Part shown: piece after piece, positions 8,575-17,515 of the stretch
Layout: each line of letters starts with the position of its first letter
Numbering within the stretch: the first letter of the stretch is position 1
Origin: Kribbella soli
Lineage (GTDB): Bacteria; Actinomycetota; Actinomycetes; Propionibacteriales; Kribbellaceae
Length of the DNA stretch: 64,000 nucleotides
Direction: 5' to 3'
Assembly (NCBI RefSeq): GCF_004331345.1
Contig: NZ_SJJZ01000001.1
Coordinates: forward strand, 186,001-250,000
Program-made: the position numbers and the translations under genes
Notes under the pieces: model-generated
Databases searched by the model: none
What the model saw: the letters and a program-made list of their open reading frames with translations, nothing else
Told to the model about the DNA's origin: nothing

Positions 8575-9360
8575 ATGAAGAAACGGACGCAGGAAGCAGT
8601 CGACGGGACCGGGTACTCGGTCGTCCTGCAGGAGGTACGACGGGTCTACGGCCGTGGCGGGAACGCCGTCACCGCCCTCGACGGGATCTCGATGAAGTTC
8701 GCCCCCGGCACCTTCACCGCGGTGATGGGTCCGTCCGGATCGGGCAAGAGCACCTTCCTGCACTGCGCCGCAGGGCTCGACCGGCCGACGTCCGGCAGCG
8801 TGTACATCGACGGCCAGGCGCTGGCCGGGCTGAGTGAGCGCAGGCTGACCGAGCTCCGGCGGGAGCGGATCGGCTTCGTGTTCCAGTCCTTCAACCTGCT
8901 GCCCGCGTTGACCGTCTGGCAGAACGTCTGCCTGCCGCAGGAGCTCGACGGGCGCCGCGCGAACAAGGCCGCCGTACGCCAGGTCCTGGAGCGCGTCGGA
9001 CTCGCCGACCGGGCCAAGCACCGCCCGGGCGAGCTGTCCGGCGGCCAGCAGCAGCGGGTCGCGATCGCCCGCGCACTCGTCGCCCGGCCGGCCGTGATCT
9101 TCGCCGACGAGCCGACCGGCGCTCTCGACACCCAGACCGCTGCCGACGTCCTGGAGCTCCTGCGCGAACCGGTGCGGACCCAGGGCCAGACGGTCGTCAT
9201 GGTCACCCACGACCCGGTGGCCGCGTCGTACGCCGACCAGGTGGTCTTCCTCGCCGACGGCGCGCTCGCCGGCAGCCTGACCGCACCGACCGCCGAAACG
9301 GTCGCCGACCGGATGACCCACCTCGGCGCGCGCTCGACCCTGCAGGCGGTGGCGGGATGA
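8575..9360 (+). CDS. ABC transporter ATP-binding protein, MacB/LolD type
   Basis: 261 residues. Walker A GPSGSGKST, Q-loop FVFQSFNLLP, signature LSGGQQQR, Walker B VIFADEPTG and H-loop VMVTHD are all present in order. The FQSFNLLPALTVWQNV and VIFADEPTGALD segments are characteristic of the MacB/LolD/FtsE branch that works with FtsX-like permeases rather than with solute importers. Its TGA overlaps the ATG of the permease gene (ATGA), so the two subunits are made together. An imperfect CCACC/GGTGG repeat at 8511-8528 precedes it, possibly a response-regulator site. Confidence 0.92.
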   Translation: MKKRTQEAVDGTGYSVVLQEVRRVYGRGGNAVTALDGISMKFAPGTFTAVMGPSGSGKSTFLHCAAGLDRPTSGSVYIDGQALAGLSERRLTELRRERIGFVFQSFNLLPALTVWQNVCLPQELDGRRANKAAVRQVLERVGLADRAKHRPGELSGGQQQRVAIARALVARPAVIFADEPTGALDTQTAADVLELLREPVRTQGQTVVMVTHDPVAASYADQVVFLADGALAGSLTAPTAETVADRMTHLGARSTLQAVAG

Positions 9361-11822
9361 TGCGCCTCGCCGTCCGCACCTTGCGCCATCGCAAGAGCGG
9401 ATTCATCGCCACGTTCATCGCGGTCGCCTTCGGTACGGCGATCGTGATGGCCTGTGGCGGCCTGATGGAGACCGGCATCCGCTCCAACGTGGAGCCGCAA
9501 CGCCTCGCGGGTACTTCGCTCGTTGTCACCGGCAAGCAATCCCATCTTCGACCGGGCACCGAAGACGCCACTCCCCTGCCGGAGCGCGTCGGCGTACCGA
9601 TCGACCAGCTTGCCAAGATCCGTTCCGTACAAGGCGTTTCGTCCGCTGTCGGTGACTACACCTTCACCGCCGTCGGCCCGTCGATCACCGAAGGCCACAA
9701 CTGGTCGAGCGCCTCCCTCGCCCCCTATCACCTGAGCACTGGGCGCTCGCCACGTTCCGGTCAGGTAGTCGCGTCGTCCGGCGAGGTCGGCGAGCACCTC
9801 ACCCTCCTGATCAACGGCGAGCCGAAGACCTTCACCATCAGCGGAATCGCCCCACAGGCCGCCGGCCACGCCTTCTTCTCCGACCACGACGCCGCCCAAC
9901 TCGTCCGCAACCCGGCCCGTTTCGCCGACGTCGGCGTACAAGTTGCCCCCGGCACCAATGTCGACGACGTGAAGGACCGGCTGGAGCAGCTGGACGGCAA
10001 CCTCACTGCCCGCGCGGGTGTCGACCGCGGCCTCGCGGAACACCCCGACGCCGAATCCCACCGTACGGCGTTGATCGCGATCGCCGGATCGTTCGGCGGG
10101 ATCGCGGCGATGACGATGATGTTCGTGGTCGCGTCCACGCTGGCGCTCGCGGCGCAGCACCGCGAGCGGGAGTTCGCACTGCTCCGCGGGATCGGCACGA
10201 CGCCCGGTCAGGTACGGCGGATGATCCTCGGCGAGGCGCTCATGGTCTCGCTGCCGGCCGTCGTGCTCGGATGCCTACCGGGGATCTTCCTCGGCCGGTT
10301 CCTGTTCGATCAGCTCAGCTCGCACGGCGTCGCCTCGCCGGTGATCGAGTTCTCGCAGGGGTGGATCCCGTTCGCGGCTGGTGCCGGTGCGGCCGTCCTC
10401 GCGGCGATCGGCGCGGGGCTGATCGCGGCGCGGAAGTCGGCGAAGATCAAGCCGGTCGAGGCGCTGGTCGAGGCGTCGTTACAGCGGAAGTGGTTCAGCT
10501 GGATCCGGTTGCTGTTCGGCCTGCTGTTCCTCGGTGGCGGGCTGGCGTTGCTGATCGTCACCGCGACGGTGATGTCCGGGCCGCTCGCCGCCTCGACCGC
10601 GGGTCCGTCCATCCTCTGCTGGGCGATCGGTGTCGCGGTGCTCGGGCCGTTCTGGACCAAGGCTGTGCTGGGCATCTGGCGCTGGCCGGTCCAGGCCCTG
10701 ACCCGGGTGAACGGTCGGCTCGCGATCCGCAACCTGTCGGCGCGCTCGGTGGCGCTGTCGGCCGCGGCGATGCCGGTGATGCTTGCCGTCGGCATCTCGA
10801 CCGCCAACTTGTACATGCAGACTACGCAGGTGCACGCATCCTCGGAGGCGTTCACGCGGGATCTGCGTGCGGACGCCGTACTGGTGTCGGACGCTGGTCT
10901 CTCGCCGACGGTGCTCTCGCAGGTTCGGGCGGTGCCTGGTGTGGCGAGTGCTTCCTCGTTCGTGCGCAGTATGGGTGCGGTCGACGAGCCTCGCAATGCG
11001 CCGTTCGACGAGGACGGTGCGCCGGTGATCGGCGTGGATGCGCAGGGCGCGAACGGTACGGCGCCGGTTCGGTTGACGAGCGGATCGCTGGCCGGTCTGA
11101 CCGGGTCGACGGCCGCGGTGCCGGAGTACATGGCGACCAAGACCGGCCGCGGCGTCGGCTCTGAGATCACGATGACGTTGGGCGACGGGACCACGGTGAA
11201 ACTGCTGGTGGTCGCGACGTTTGCGGCCGAGCGCGGGTACGAGACGATCATCCTGCCTGCGTCGCTGGTCGCGGCACACACGACGGACGGGTTGACCAAG
11301 CAGATCTTGGTACGATCCGCGCCGGGTGCCGACATACGATCGGGCTTGGCCAAGGTCGCGTCCGCCCATCCAGGCGTGCAGGTCGCGGACCGCAGCACGC
11401 TGGTCGCCTCGAACGTCGAGGACCTGCAGACTCAGGCGTGGATCAACTACATGCTCGTCGGCATGCTGATCGCCTACACCGCGGTCTCGGTCGTCAACAC
11501 GCTGGTGTCCACCACGTTGCGCCGCCGCCGCGAGTTCGCCCTCCAACGGCTGACCGGCTCGACCCGCTTCCAGGTGCTCCGCATGCTGACCACCGAAAGC
11601 ACGCTGGTCACCCTCACCGGCGTCACCCTCGGCACCGCAGTCGCCCTGGCCTGTCTCCTCCCCTTCTCCGCCAAGGTCTCCAACGACGCCCTCCCCACCG
11701 GCCCGATCTGGATCTACCTCGTAGTAGTAGGCGCCGCCGCCCTCCTCACCTTCGCCTCAACCCTCATCCCAGCCACCACAACCCTCCGCCACTCCCCCAC
11801 CCAACCGAGCTATACCGACTAA
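9357..11822 (+). CDS. FtsX/MacB-like ABC transporter permease
   Basis: 821 residues, the two-module actinobacterial form: helix 1 (residues 13-36), a periplasmic-type domain of about 200 residues, three helices (about 240-365), then a second copy (helices near 390-460, a second outer domain, three C-terminal helices from about 705). Two FtsX domains are visible, the second ending in the conserved RRREFALQRLTGSTRFQVLRML. Such pumps act by mechanotransmission on peptides, antibiotics or cell-wall intermediates outside the membrane. Many homologues are controlled by two-component systems; none is adjacent here. Confidence 0.9.
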   Translation: MMRLAVRTLRHRKSGFIATFIAVAFGTAIVMACGGLMETGIRSNVEPQRLAGTSLVVTGKQSHLRPGTEDATPLPERVGVPIDQLAKIRSVQGVSSAVGDYTFTAVGPSITEGHNWSSASLAPYHLSTGRSPRSGQVVASSGEVGEHLTLLINGEPKTFTISGIAPQAAGHAFFSDHDAAQLVRNPARFADVGVQVAPGTNVDDVKDRLEQLDGNLTARAGVDRGLAEHPDAESHRTALIAIAGSFGGIAAMTMMFVVASTLALAAQHREREFALLRGIGTTPGQVRRMILGEALMVSLPAVVLGCLPGIFLGRFLFDQLSSHGVASPVIEFSQGWIPFAAGAGAAVLAAIGAGLIAARKSAKIKPVEALVEASLQRKWFSWIRLLFGLLFLGGGLALLIVTATVMSGPLAASTAGPSILCWAIGVAVLGPFWTKAVLGIWRWPVQALTRVNGRLAIRNLSARSVALSAAAMPVMLAVGISTANLYMQTTQVHASSEAFTRDLRADAVLVSDAGLSPTVLSQVRAVPGVASASSFVRSMGAVDEPRNAPFDEDGAPVIGVDAQGANGTAPVRLTSGSLAGLTGSTAAVPEYMATKTGRGVGSEITMTLGDGTTVKLLVVATFAAERGYETIILPASLVAAHTTDGLTKQILVRSAPGADIRSGLAKVASAHPGVQVADRSTLVASNVEDLQTQAWINYMLVGMLIAYTAVSVVNTLVSTTLRRRREFALQRLTGSTRFQVLRMLTTESTLVTLTGVTLGTAVALACLLPFSAKVSNDALPTGPIWIYLVVVGAAALLTFASTLIPATTTLRHSPTQPSYTD

Positions 11823-11933
11823 CCGGGTTTGTGTCGGTGATGGATAGCCGCGAGGAACCGGGGCCGGTGTGCGGAAGCACAGGAGGTACCAGGGCCACCC
11901 GCACGAAGGGCCACGGCGTGCGGTGGGTTTGCG

Positions 11934-12560
11934 CTATCGGGCAGGGGTCGGTTCGGCGACCGGCTGGAGGGCGATGGTGGTGGCCTGGACGATGCCCGCG
12001 TTGTCTCGGATCCAGCCGGACAGCACGACCTGCAGGTCCTCGAGGTCACGCTCCTCCAGGATCACGCCGGGCACCGGGACGCTCGCGCCCAGCTCGGCCA
12101 GCACAGGACGGATGTGCTGATCGGCCAGCAGCTTGTGACTCGGCGCGGCCGACACCGTCACCGGCACAACCACGGAGCCTGCCAACGCGGAGGGGCGCAG
12201 TACGTCGAGGAAGCTCTTGAGCAACCCGGTGTAGCTGCCCTTGTAGACCGGAGTCGCGACGACGATCACCGACGCCGACGACACCAGATCGATCGCGCTC
12301 TCCAGCGCCGCCTGCGCCTCGGCGCCGGCATGCTCACCCTGGAAGATCGCCGGGGCGATCGTCACCAGATCGATCAGCTCGTCGATCCGGTACGGCGTAC
12401 CGAGCTCGGAGGCGAGCAGCTCCGCGACGGACGCCGCCGCGGCCGCTGTCCGCGACCCCGCCCGCGGATTGCCCACCAGCGTGACCACCGACTGCGGCCA
12501 GACCGGCGGTTCTTGCGCACTCTGGGGCGCGACCTGCGACTCGAACGCGACTGACGGCAT
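11934..12560 (-). CDS. NADPH-dependent FMN reductase family protein
   Basis: 208 residues with a flavodoxin-like fold. The phosphate-binding loop is GNPRAGSRT, close to the T-x-GxPRxxSRT pattern of SsuE/MsuE-type reductases, followed later by VVVATPVYKGSYTGLLKSFLDVL, the FMN isoalloxazine-binding segment. These enzymes supply reduced FMN to two-component monooxygenases or act as quinone/azo reductases. I start at ATG 12560 because AGGAG lies 9 nt before it; the upstream TTG at 12608 and ATG at 12569 lack proper spacing. No partner monooxygenase is adjacent. Confidence 0.85.
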   Translation of the reverse strand: MPSVAFESQVAPQSAQEPPVWPQSVVTLVGNPRAGSRTAAAAASVAELLASELGTPYRIDELIDLVTIAPAIFQGEHAGAEAQAALESAIDLVSSASVIVVATPVYKGSYTGLLKSFLDVLRPSALAGSVVVPVTVSAAPSHKLLADQHIRPVLAELGASVPVPGVILEERDLEDLQVVLSGWIRDNAGIVQATTIALQPVAEPTPAR

Positions 12561-12619
12561 CTGACCCATCTCCTGAACCTCGACGGCAACTACCTCGAGC
12601 GTAGTCAAAGTCGAGCCGC

Positions 12620-13282
12620 TTACTTGACTTTCTCAGAATCCGAACGCCGGGCCCGGAGCTGCACCACGACGAACCACCCGACCGCGCCCACCGCGACGGC
12701 GATCACCAGCTTCTGGAACACCCCCACCGACGACTCCACCAGATGCCACCGCTCGCCGAGCTGATAGCCGGCCAGGATCAGCAACGAGTTCCACACCAGG
12801 CTCCCGACTGCCGTCAGCGGGAGGAACAGCGCCACCGGCATTCGCTCGACGCCGGCCGGCACCGAGATCAGGCTGCGTACCACCGGAACCAGCCGCCCGA
12901 TCAGTACCGCCTTCGCACCGTGCCGGGCGAACCAGTCCTCGGCCTTGTCGACGTCCCGCAGCTTCACCAACGGCAGCTTCCCGGCGAGCGCCCGCGTCCG
13001 GTCCCGCCCGAGCACCGCGCCCACGCCGTACAAGGCGAGCGCACCCACGACCGACCCGAGCGTGGTGAACACGATCGCGGCGACCAGCCCGAAATCGCCC
13101 CGCGCCGACGCGAACCCGGCCAGCGGCAGGATCACCTCACTCGGCAACGGCGGAAACAGGTTTTCCAACGCCACTGCAAGCCCCGCCCCCGCCGGTCCCA
13201 TCCGCTCCATGAGATCGATCGCCCAGCCTGCCACTCCGCCAGTCGGCTCCTGCACTGCGCTCGTCAGCACCAGATTCGTCAT
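12620..13282 (-). CDS. DedA family membrane protein
   Basis: 220 residues. The DedA signature is seen as ENLFPPLPSEVILPLAGF near residue 40, with FARHGAKAVLIGRLVPVVRSLISVPAG in the middle; the Glu and Arg residues in these motifs are functionally important in the family. Four to five membrane helices are predicted. DedA proteins act in proton-linked lipid carrier recycling and envelope homeostasis. Start ATG 13282 gives the canonical N-terminus; a longer frame to 13354 adds residues not typical of the family. A CCGGGGG/CCCCCGG hairpin (13363-13380) lies in its upstream region. Confidence 0.88.
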   Translation of the reverse strand: MTNLVLTSAVQEPTGGVAGWAIDLMERMGPAGAGLAVALENLFPPLPSEVILPLAGFASARGDFGLVAAIVFTTLGSVVGALALYGVGAVLGRDRTRALAGKLPLVKLRDVDKAEDWFARHGAKAVLIGRLVPVVRSLISVPAGVERMPVALFLPLTAVGSLVWNSLLILAGYQLGERWHLVESSVGVFQKLVIAVAVGAVGWFVVVQLRARRSDSEKVK

Positions 13283-13511
13283 ACCCACGAAGCTATTCGC
13301 GCGGACAACCCCGCACACTCCGGCCAGCCACCAACCCAACCTCCGGCAAACCACCGGCCCACCCGGGGGCTAACCCCCGGCCGATGAACGCCGGATGTCG
13401 GCAGACCCGCCGGTGACTGGGGACAAGCTATTGCCTATTCCCGGTCCCCGGCGGTTGTTCGCAGTTCGGCATGGCGCGACGGTGATCCGGAGGGTGTGCG
13501 AGCCTTTCCCC

Positions 13512-14240
13512 ATGACTGTTGAGCATGCTCCGCGGGTCGGCACCTCCTCGGATCGCACCGAGCTCGGGCGCGCTGCGGGCGCCGCGGCCGCCGAGCGGCT
13601 GAGGAAGGCCATCGCAACGACCGGGAGGGCGCGCGTCATGCTCGCCGCCGCGCCGAGCCAGACAGCCACCCTGGCCGCGCTCGCCGGCGCACCGGACCTC
13701 GACTGGAGCCGGGTCGAGTGCTTCCACATGGACGAGTACGTCGACCTGAAGCCCGATGCACCGCAGTCGTTCCGCAACTGGCTGCACCGGAGCTTCCTCG
13801 ACAAGGTGCCGCAGGCAACGTTCCACCCGCTCGCCCCCGACGACGGCCCGGACGCCTACACGGAGCTGATGGGCGACGACCCGTTCGACCTGGTCCTGTT
13901 CGGCCTCGGCGTCAACGGCCACCTCGCGTTCAACGACCCGCCGGCCGACTTCGCCGACCCCGACGCGGTGCGGCTCGTCGCGCTGGACGAGACCAGCCGC
14001 CAGCAGCAGGTCGACGAGGGCAATTTCCCGGCGCTCACCGACGTACCTACCCACGCGATCACCGTAACCATCCCCCGCTTGCTGAACGCGCACGCACTGA
14101 TCGGTTCGGTCCCGGGATCAGTCAAACGCCAGGCCGTCCACGACACCCTCATGCAACCGATCGGGCCCAATTACCCCGGTACGGCGCTGCGCACGCACCC
14201 CGACGTACAACTCTTCCTGGACGCCGAGTCGACGCCCTAA
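13512..14240 (+). CDS. Glucosamine-6-phosphate deaminase-like isomerase (NagB/6PGL superfamily)
   Basis: 242 residues. Motifs of the NagB family are present: CFHMDEYVDL (catalytic Asp region), FGLGVNGHLAFNDP (catalytic His) and THAITVTIPRLL. NagB converts glucosamine 6-phosphate to fructose 6-phosphate and ammonia. The sequence is a divergent member, so another amino-sugar phosphate or a lactone substrate is possible. It stands alone, tail to tail with an SDR gene whose stop overlaps it by four bases. The ATG at 13512 matches the family N-terminus; the open frame extends upstream to 13395 without support. It could serve the chitin/GlcNAc degradation encoded elsewhere in the window. Confidence 0.75.
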   Translation: MTVEHAPRVGTSSDRTELGRAAGAAAAERLRKAIATTGRARVMLAAAPSQTATLAALAGAPDLDWSRVECFHMDEYVDLKPDAPQSFRNWLHRSFLDKVPQATFHPLAPDDGPDAYTELMGDDPFDLVLFGLGVNGHLAFNDPPADFADPDAVRLVALDETSRQQQVDEGNFPALTDVPTHAITVTIPRLLNAHALIGSVPGSVKRQAVHDTLMQPIGPNYPGTALRTHPDVQLFLDAESTP

Positions 14241-14980
14241 CCGACCCCGAGGTGCAAACCACCGGACGCGTCCACGACCTGCCCGGTGACCCACCGCGCC
14301 GCGGGTGAGGCAAGAAACGCGACCACCTCGGCGACATCGTCGGCGCTGCCCAACCGGCCGAGCGCCGTCTGCGCGACGATCAGCTCCGACAACCCGGGCG
14401 TCTCGAAGATCGCCCCGTTCGCCTCGGTCCGGGTCGCACCGGGCGCGACGGCATTGACGGTGATGCCCCGCGCTCCCAGCTCCTGCGCCAAGCTGAGAGT
14501 CATCGTCTCGAGCGCGCCCTTGGTCATCGCGAACGAGGTCTGCGCCGGGTTCGCCATCCGGGTCGCGACCGACGAGATCGACACGATCCGGCCGCCGTCG
14601 GACAGCACCGGCAGCAACCGCTGGATCAGGAAGTACGGCGCCCGCACGTTGACCGCCATCAACCGGTCGAACGCTGCCTCCGTGTCCGCACCGATCGGAC
14701 CCGCCGGCGAAGCCGCCGCGTTGTTCACGAGCACATCCAGCCGCCGGCCGGCCAGGCCCGCGGCCAACTGACCGACGACGAGCTCGGCATCCCCAGGCAC
14801 CCCGAGCTCGGCCCCGATCACGAACCCGCGACCGCCGATCCGCTCGAGCGTCTCCTCCGCACCGGCCTTGTCCTGGTGGTAGTGCACGGCCACCTCGGCC
14901 CCCGCCGCGGCCAGCCGCTCCGCGATCGCTCGCCCGATGCCCCGGGAGGCGCCCGTCACCAACGCACCCTTGCCGTCCAT
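14237..14980 (-). CDS. Short-chain dehydrogenase/reductase with Phe in place of catalytic Tyr
   Basis: 247 residues, Rossmann fold: nucleotide-binding GASRGIG, structural VNNAAAS, catalytic Ser in SISSVATRM, then SFAMTKGAL where the classical YxxxK motif should be. The Lys is kept but the Tyr is replaced by Phe (codon TTC). The enzyme may therefore be inactive as an oxidoreductase or use another proton donor. Start ATG 14980 sits 5 nt after a TAGTTT -10 box, suggesting a leaderless transcript; ATG 14995 lies within the operator palindrome and is less likely. Divergent to and probably repressed by the adjacent TetR. Confidence 0.85.
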   Translation of the reverse strand: MDGKGALVTGASRGIGRAIAERLAAAGAEVAVHYHQDKAGAEETLERIGGRGFVIGAELGVPGDAELVVGQLAAGLAGRRLDVLVNNAAASPAGPIGADTEAAFDRLMAVNVRAPYFLIQRLLPVLSDGGRIVSISSVATRMANPAQTSFAMTKGALETMTLSLAQELGARGITVNAVAPGATRTEANGAIFETPGLSELIVAQTALGRLGSADDVAEVVAFLASPAARWVTGQVVDASGGLHLGVG

Positions 14981-14983
14981 GTT

Positions 14984-15008
14984 AGAAACTATCATGTTGT
15001 TAGTATCT
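14984..15008. promoter_or_regulatory. TetR operator between SDR and tetR
   Basis: An inverted repeat AGAAACTA - 9 nt - TAGTATCT (7 of 8 positions match) fills most of the 33-base gap between the two divergent start codons. It covers both presumed -10 boxes (TAGTTT on the reverse strand, TAGTAT at 15001-15006 on the forward strand). A repressor bound here would block both genes. Confidence 0.65.
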
Positions 15009-15013
15009 ACCAC

Positions 15014-15583
15014 ATGAACTTGAGAGACCGCCAGCGCGCCGACACCCGGCAACGCATCCAGCGGCAGGCGCTCCGCCTCTTCACCGACCGCGGGTACGAC
15101 GCGACCACGGTGAACGATGTCGCCGACGCGGCCGGCGTCTCGGCGATGACGGTCTACCGGAACTTCCCCACCAAGGAAGATCTGGTCCTGTACGACGACT
15201 TCGACCAGCTGACCGCGACCACGCTCACCGAGCTGCCCGCGACGGGATCACTCACCGACCGGATCGGCCGGACCGTCCTGACCATCCTCGACCTGGCGGC
15301 CACGAACGAGCACGACCTGCTCCTCACGCGGCTCCGGCTGATGATCTCGACCCCGGCACTCCAGGCCCGGCACCTGGACAGCCAGTTCCGCCTCCAGGAG
15401 GCTTTCGTCGGCGCGATCTGCGCCGACGACCCCACCCTCGAGTACGGCGCCCGCGCCGCCGCAAGCGCCGTACTGGGCGTAACTCACACTGCCTTACTCC
15501 GTTGGGCTGCCGGCGACGGCGAGCCCGACCTGGCCGAACTGTTCCGCGAGGCGTTCACGGCGGCATTCGGTCATGCGCCGTGA
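15014..15583 (+). CDS. TetR family transcriptional regulator
   Basis: 189 residues from ATG 15014. Helix-turn-helix: RQALRLFTDRGYDATTVNDVADAAGVSAMTVYRNFPTKEDL at about residues 16-57. The -10-like TAGTAT ends 7 bases before the start, which fits a leaderless message. The divergent SDR and the shared palindrome indicate a dedicated repressor/target pair. It is convergent with the ABM-fold gene, with only 8 bases between the stops and no visible terminator. Confidence 0.9.
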   Translation: MNLRDRQRADTRQRIQRQALRLFTDRGYDATTVNDVADAAGVSAMTVYRNFPTKEDLVLYDDFDQLTATTLTELPATGSLTDRIGRTVLTILDLAATNEHDLLLTRLRLMISTPALQARHLDSQFRLQEAFVGAICADDPTLEYGARAAASAVLGVTHTALLRWAAGDGEPDLAELFREAFTAAFGHAP

Positions 15584-15591
15584 CGCAGCGA

Positions 15592-16212
15592 TCAGGTCAG
15601 CTCAGGGACCCGTAAATGGGCGATGGTTAGCTCGAACTCACCGACGTCCAGCATCTCGGCGCCGGCATCCTTGGCGGTCGAGGCACGCATCGAGGCGGCC
15701 GCTTCACGGCTGCCGTCCAGCGTCTCGTGGCTGTCGTAGGTGACCGACGAGACCGCTCGGCCGGACGCCCGGTCGACCAGCAGGCTCGCGCTGCAGAACC
15801 CGGCCAGGTCCTCCAGCCGCGGCAGTGAGGCGAGCTTGTAGACGTCGATCGCCCGGTCCAGGTTCGCGGGGTCCACCTTCACCCAGGTCGCCCGGACGCA
15901 CGCGCCGGCCGTCGAACGGTGGTCACGGTGCAGTACGGCGATCTCCCACTCCTGCACCATCGGACTGCCGCCGATGTCCGCTGCGATCTTTTCCCGGATC
16001 GGCTGCAGTGCTTCGTTCGTGGCCCGCATCGCCTCCTCCGACTGCCAGGCGCTGGTGGTGATGCAGCGACCCGACTCCCGGTCGACGAGCATGGACAGGC
16101 CGATACAGCCGTCCATCGTCATCAGCATGGGCATCACCTCGTCGCGCACCTGCGCGACGCCGGCGTCGATCGACGCCGGGGCGGCATTGATCGTGGTGGA
16201 GCGCGCGTACAC
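15592..16212 (-). CDS. Tandem ABM-fold (dimeric alpha/beta barrel) protein
   Basis: 206 residues built from two similar halves of about 100 residues. Each half begins with a strand ([24 protein letters not shown]), has a helix and then a G-C/F-x-x-x-LLVDRxSGR strand, ending [12 protein letters not shown] or [11 protein letters not shown]. This is the antibiotic biosynthesis monooxygenase fold, which normally dimerises; here the dimer is encoded as one chain. Function may be a monooxygenase, a heme or quinone-handling protein, or structural; no cofactor motif is evident. GTG 16212 is preferred because AGGGGG precedes it by 6 nt. Confidence 0.7.
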   Translation of the reverse strand: MYARSTTINAAPASIDAGVAQVRDEVMPMLMTMDGCIGLSMLVDRESGRCITTSAWQSEEAMRATNEALQPIREKIAADIGGSPMVQEWEIAVLHRDHRSTAGACVRATWVKVDPANLDRAIDVYKLASLPRLEDLAGFCSASLLVDRASGRAVSSVTYDSHETLDGSREAAASMRASTAKDAGAEMLDVGEFELTIAHLRVPELT

Positions 16213-16305
16213 GATCCACCCCCTTACCCTCAGGGCAGCGCCCCGCCGGCGCCGCCGGACACTCCTCACCCTCCTCCCGGATCAGATGGCTGGCAAGGGC
16301 CGTGC

Positions 16306-16656
16306 TCAGTTGTGCTCGGCGACGTCGAAGACGTTGCCTTCCGGGTCGGCCAGCGTGATCCAGTGGGCGCCGTACTCGGTGTGCTCGTCGAGCCGCTTGG
16401 CGCCCAGTCCGACCAGGCGATCGACCTCGGCGGACCAGTCGCCGGCGGCCAGGTCGACGTGCAGGCGGTTCTTGCCGTTGCGCGGCTCCGGGACCTGGAG
16501 GAACATCAGCGTCGGCCCGGTCGCGGCGCGGTTCACGGTGGCGAAGAACTCGTTGGCCTCGGCATCGACCTCGGTCGACAGCACGCCGGCCCAGAAGGTG
16601 GCGAGCGCCTGCGCGTCGGCGCAGTCGAAGGCGATGTTCTCGAGCGTGACAGACAT
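16306..16656 (-). CDS. VOC (glyoxalase/bleomycin-resistance-like) family protein
   Basis: 116 residues with the two beta-alpha-beta-beta-beta repeats of the vicinal oxygen chelate fold: FDCADAQALATFWAGVL at the start and YGAHWITLADPEGNVFDVAE at the end, the latter being the typical C-terminal signature. It resembles the many actinobacterial single-domain glyoxalase-like proteins, enzymes or binding proteins of unknown substrate. AAAGG lies 7 nt before ATG 16656. The gene starts only 3 bases after the MerR gene stops, so the pair forms an operon controlled by that regulator. Confidence 0.85.
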   Translation of the reverse strand: MSVTLENIAFDCADAQALATFWAGVLSTEVDAEANEFFATVNRAATGPTLMFLQVPEPRNGKNRLHVDLAAGDWSAEVDRLVGLGAKRLDEHTEYGAHWITLADPEGNVFDVAEHN

Positions 16657-16659
16657 GGT

Positions 16660-17475
16660 TCAGCCTTTCAGGACGGGGATCCGCTGGATCGGCCAGCAGA
16701 CCTCGGTTCGGTAGTCGGCCGGATCGGGGACGTCCCCCGGGCCGATGGGGTACAGCTCACGGATCGGACCGGGCGCGACCTCGCAGTACTCCGCGACGTG
16801 GCTGCCGAGTGCGCCGTAGGTACGGTCGAAGTCGGTCATCGGCCCGGCGTGAACGGCGATCGCGAAGTACCCGCCGGGCAGGTCGACGAGTTCGACCCCG
16901 TCGGCCGGCGGCTGGTCGGGGGCCACCGGGAGGAAGGTCACCACCTCACCCGCGTCGTCGGTGAAGAACTCGTCGCTGTACGTCGCTCCGGAAGTCGCCC
17001 GGATGTCACCGGCGACGCCGTCGAGCTTCCCGAACGCGTACTCGCACCAAGGCCCGATCTCGTCCCGTACGACATGCCCGGACACGCCGTACGCACGGAA
17101 CGGCGGGATGAACCGGTACTGCACGTCGAGGACCGGCCGGCCGGGCGTCAGCAGTTCACGCAGTGACGTGACGACGTCGCGCGTGTGGGCGAGCTCCTGC
17201 TCCATCCGCTCGAGATGAGCCCGCAACGTCTCTTCCCGGGCCGGACCGTCGGACGCCTCGACCACCGCGCGGACGTCCGGCAGCGGCATCCGCAGTTCCC
17301 GCAGCCGCCGGATCAGCAAGGCGGTGTCGACCTGATCGGTCCCGTACCGCCGATAGCCCGACGACGCGTCGATCGCGACCGGCGCGAGCAGGCCGATGTC
17401 GTGGTAGTGGTGCAGGGTCTTCACACTCAGATGCGTCAGGCGGGAGAACTCCCCCACCGTCACCGTCGCCGTCAT
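16660..17475 (-). CDS. MerR family regulator with GyrI-like effector domain
   Basis: 271 residues. Winged-helix MerR domain at residues 4-75 (VGEFSRLTHLSVKTLHHYHDIGLL, then YRRYGTDQVDTALLIRRL), a coiled dimerisation helix around residues 85-120, and a C-terminal GyrI/effector-binding domain from about 125. This is the BmrR/TipA-like layout, in which a drug or small molecule bound to the C-terminus turns the protein into an activator. The start ATG 17475 lies 6 nt after the -10 box of a MerR-type promoter. It heads the operon with the VOC protein. Confidence 0.9.
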   Translation of the reverse strand: MTATVTVGEFSRLTHLSVKTLHHYHDIGLLAPVAIDASSGYRRYGTDQVDTALLIRRLRELRMPLPDVRAVVEASDGPAREETLRAHLERMEQELAHTRDVVTSLRELLTPGRPVLDVQYRFIPPFRAYGVSGHVVRDEIGPWCEYAFGKLDGVAGDIRATSGATYSDEFFTDDAGEVVTFLPVAPDQPPADGVELVDLPGGYFAIAVHAGPMTDFDRTYGALGSHVAEYCEVAPGPIRELYPIGPGDVPDPADYRTEVCWPIQRIPVLKG

Positions 17476-17481
17476 GCGACA

Positions 17482-17512
17482 AGCTTCCACCCTCCGGTAG
17501 CCGGAGGGTCAA
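17482..17512 (-). promoter_or_regulatory. MerR-type promoter with 19-bp spacer and palindrome
   Basis: Reverse-strand -35 TTGACC (17507-17512) and -10 GAAGCT (17482-17487) are separated by 19 bp, the over-long spacer that MerR proteins correct by DNA distortion. The spacer is almost wholly a perfect palindrome, ACCCTCCGG - 3 nt - CCGGAGGGT (17489-17509). This supports autoregulated expression of the MerR-VOC operon. Confidence 0.75.
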
Positions 17513-17515
17513 ACC

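Noticed and set aside
11823-11933. Possible small gene or RNA between the permease and FMN reductase genes
   Set aside because: Only an imperfect repeat (CCACCCGCAC/GTGCGGTGGG) is visible, fitting a bidirectional terminator with a bulge; no start with ribosome site or conserved frame.
13363-13380. CCGGGGG/CCCCCGG hairpin as a terminator
   Set aside because: It lies between divergent genes, where no transcript should end, and such short GC palindromes are common by chance in this composition.
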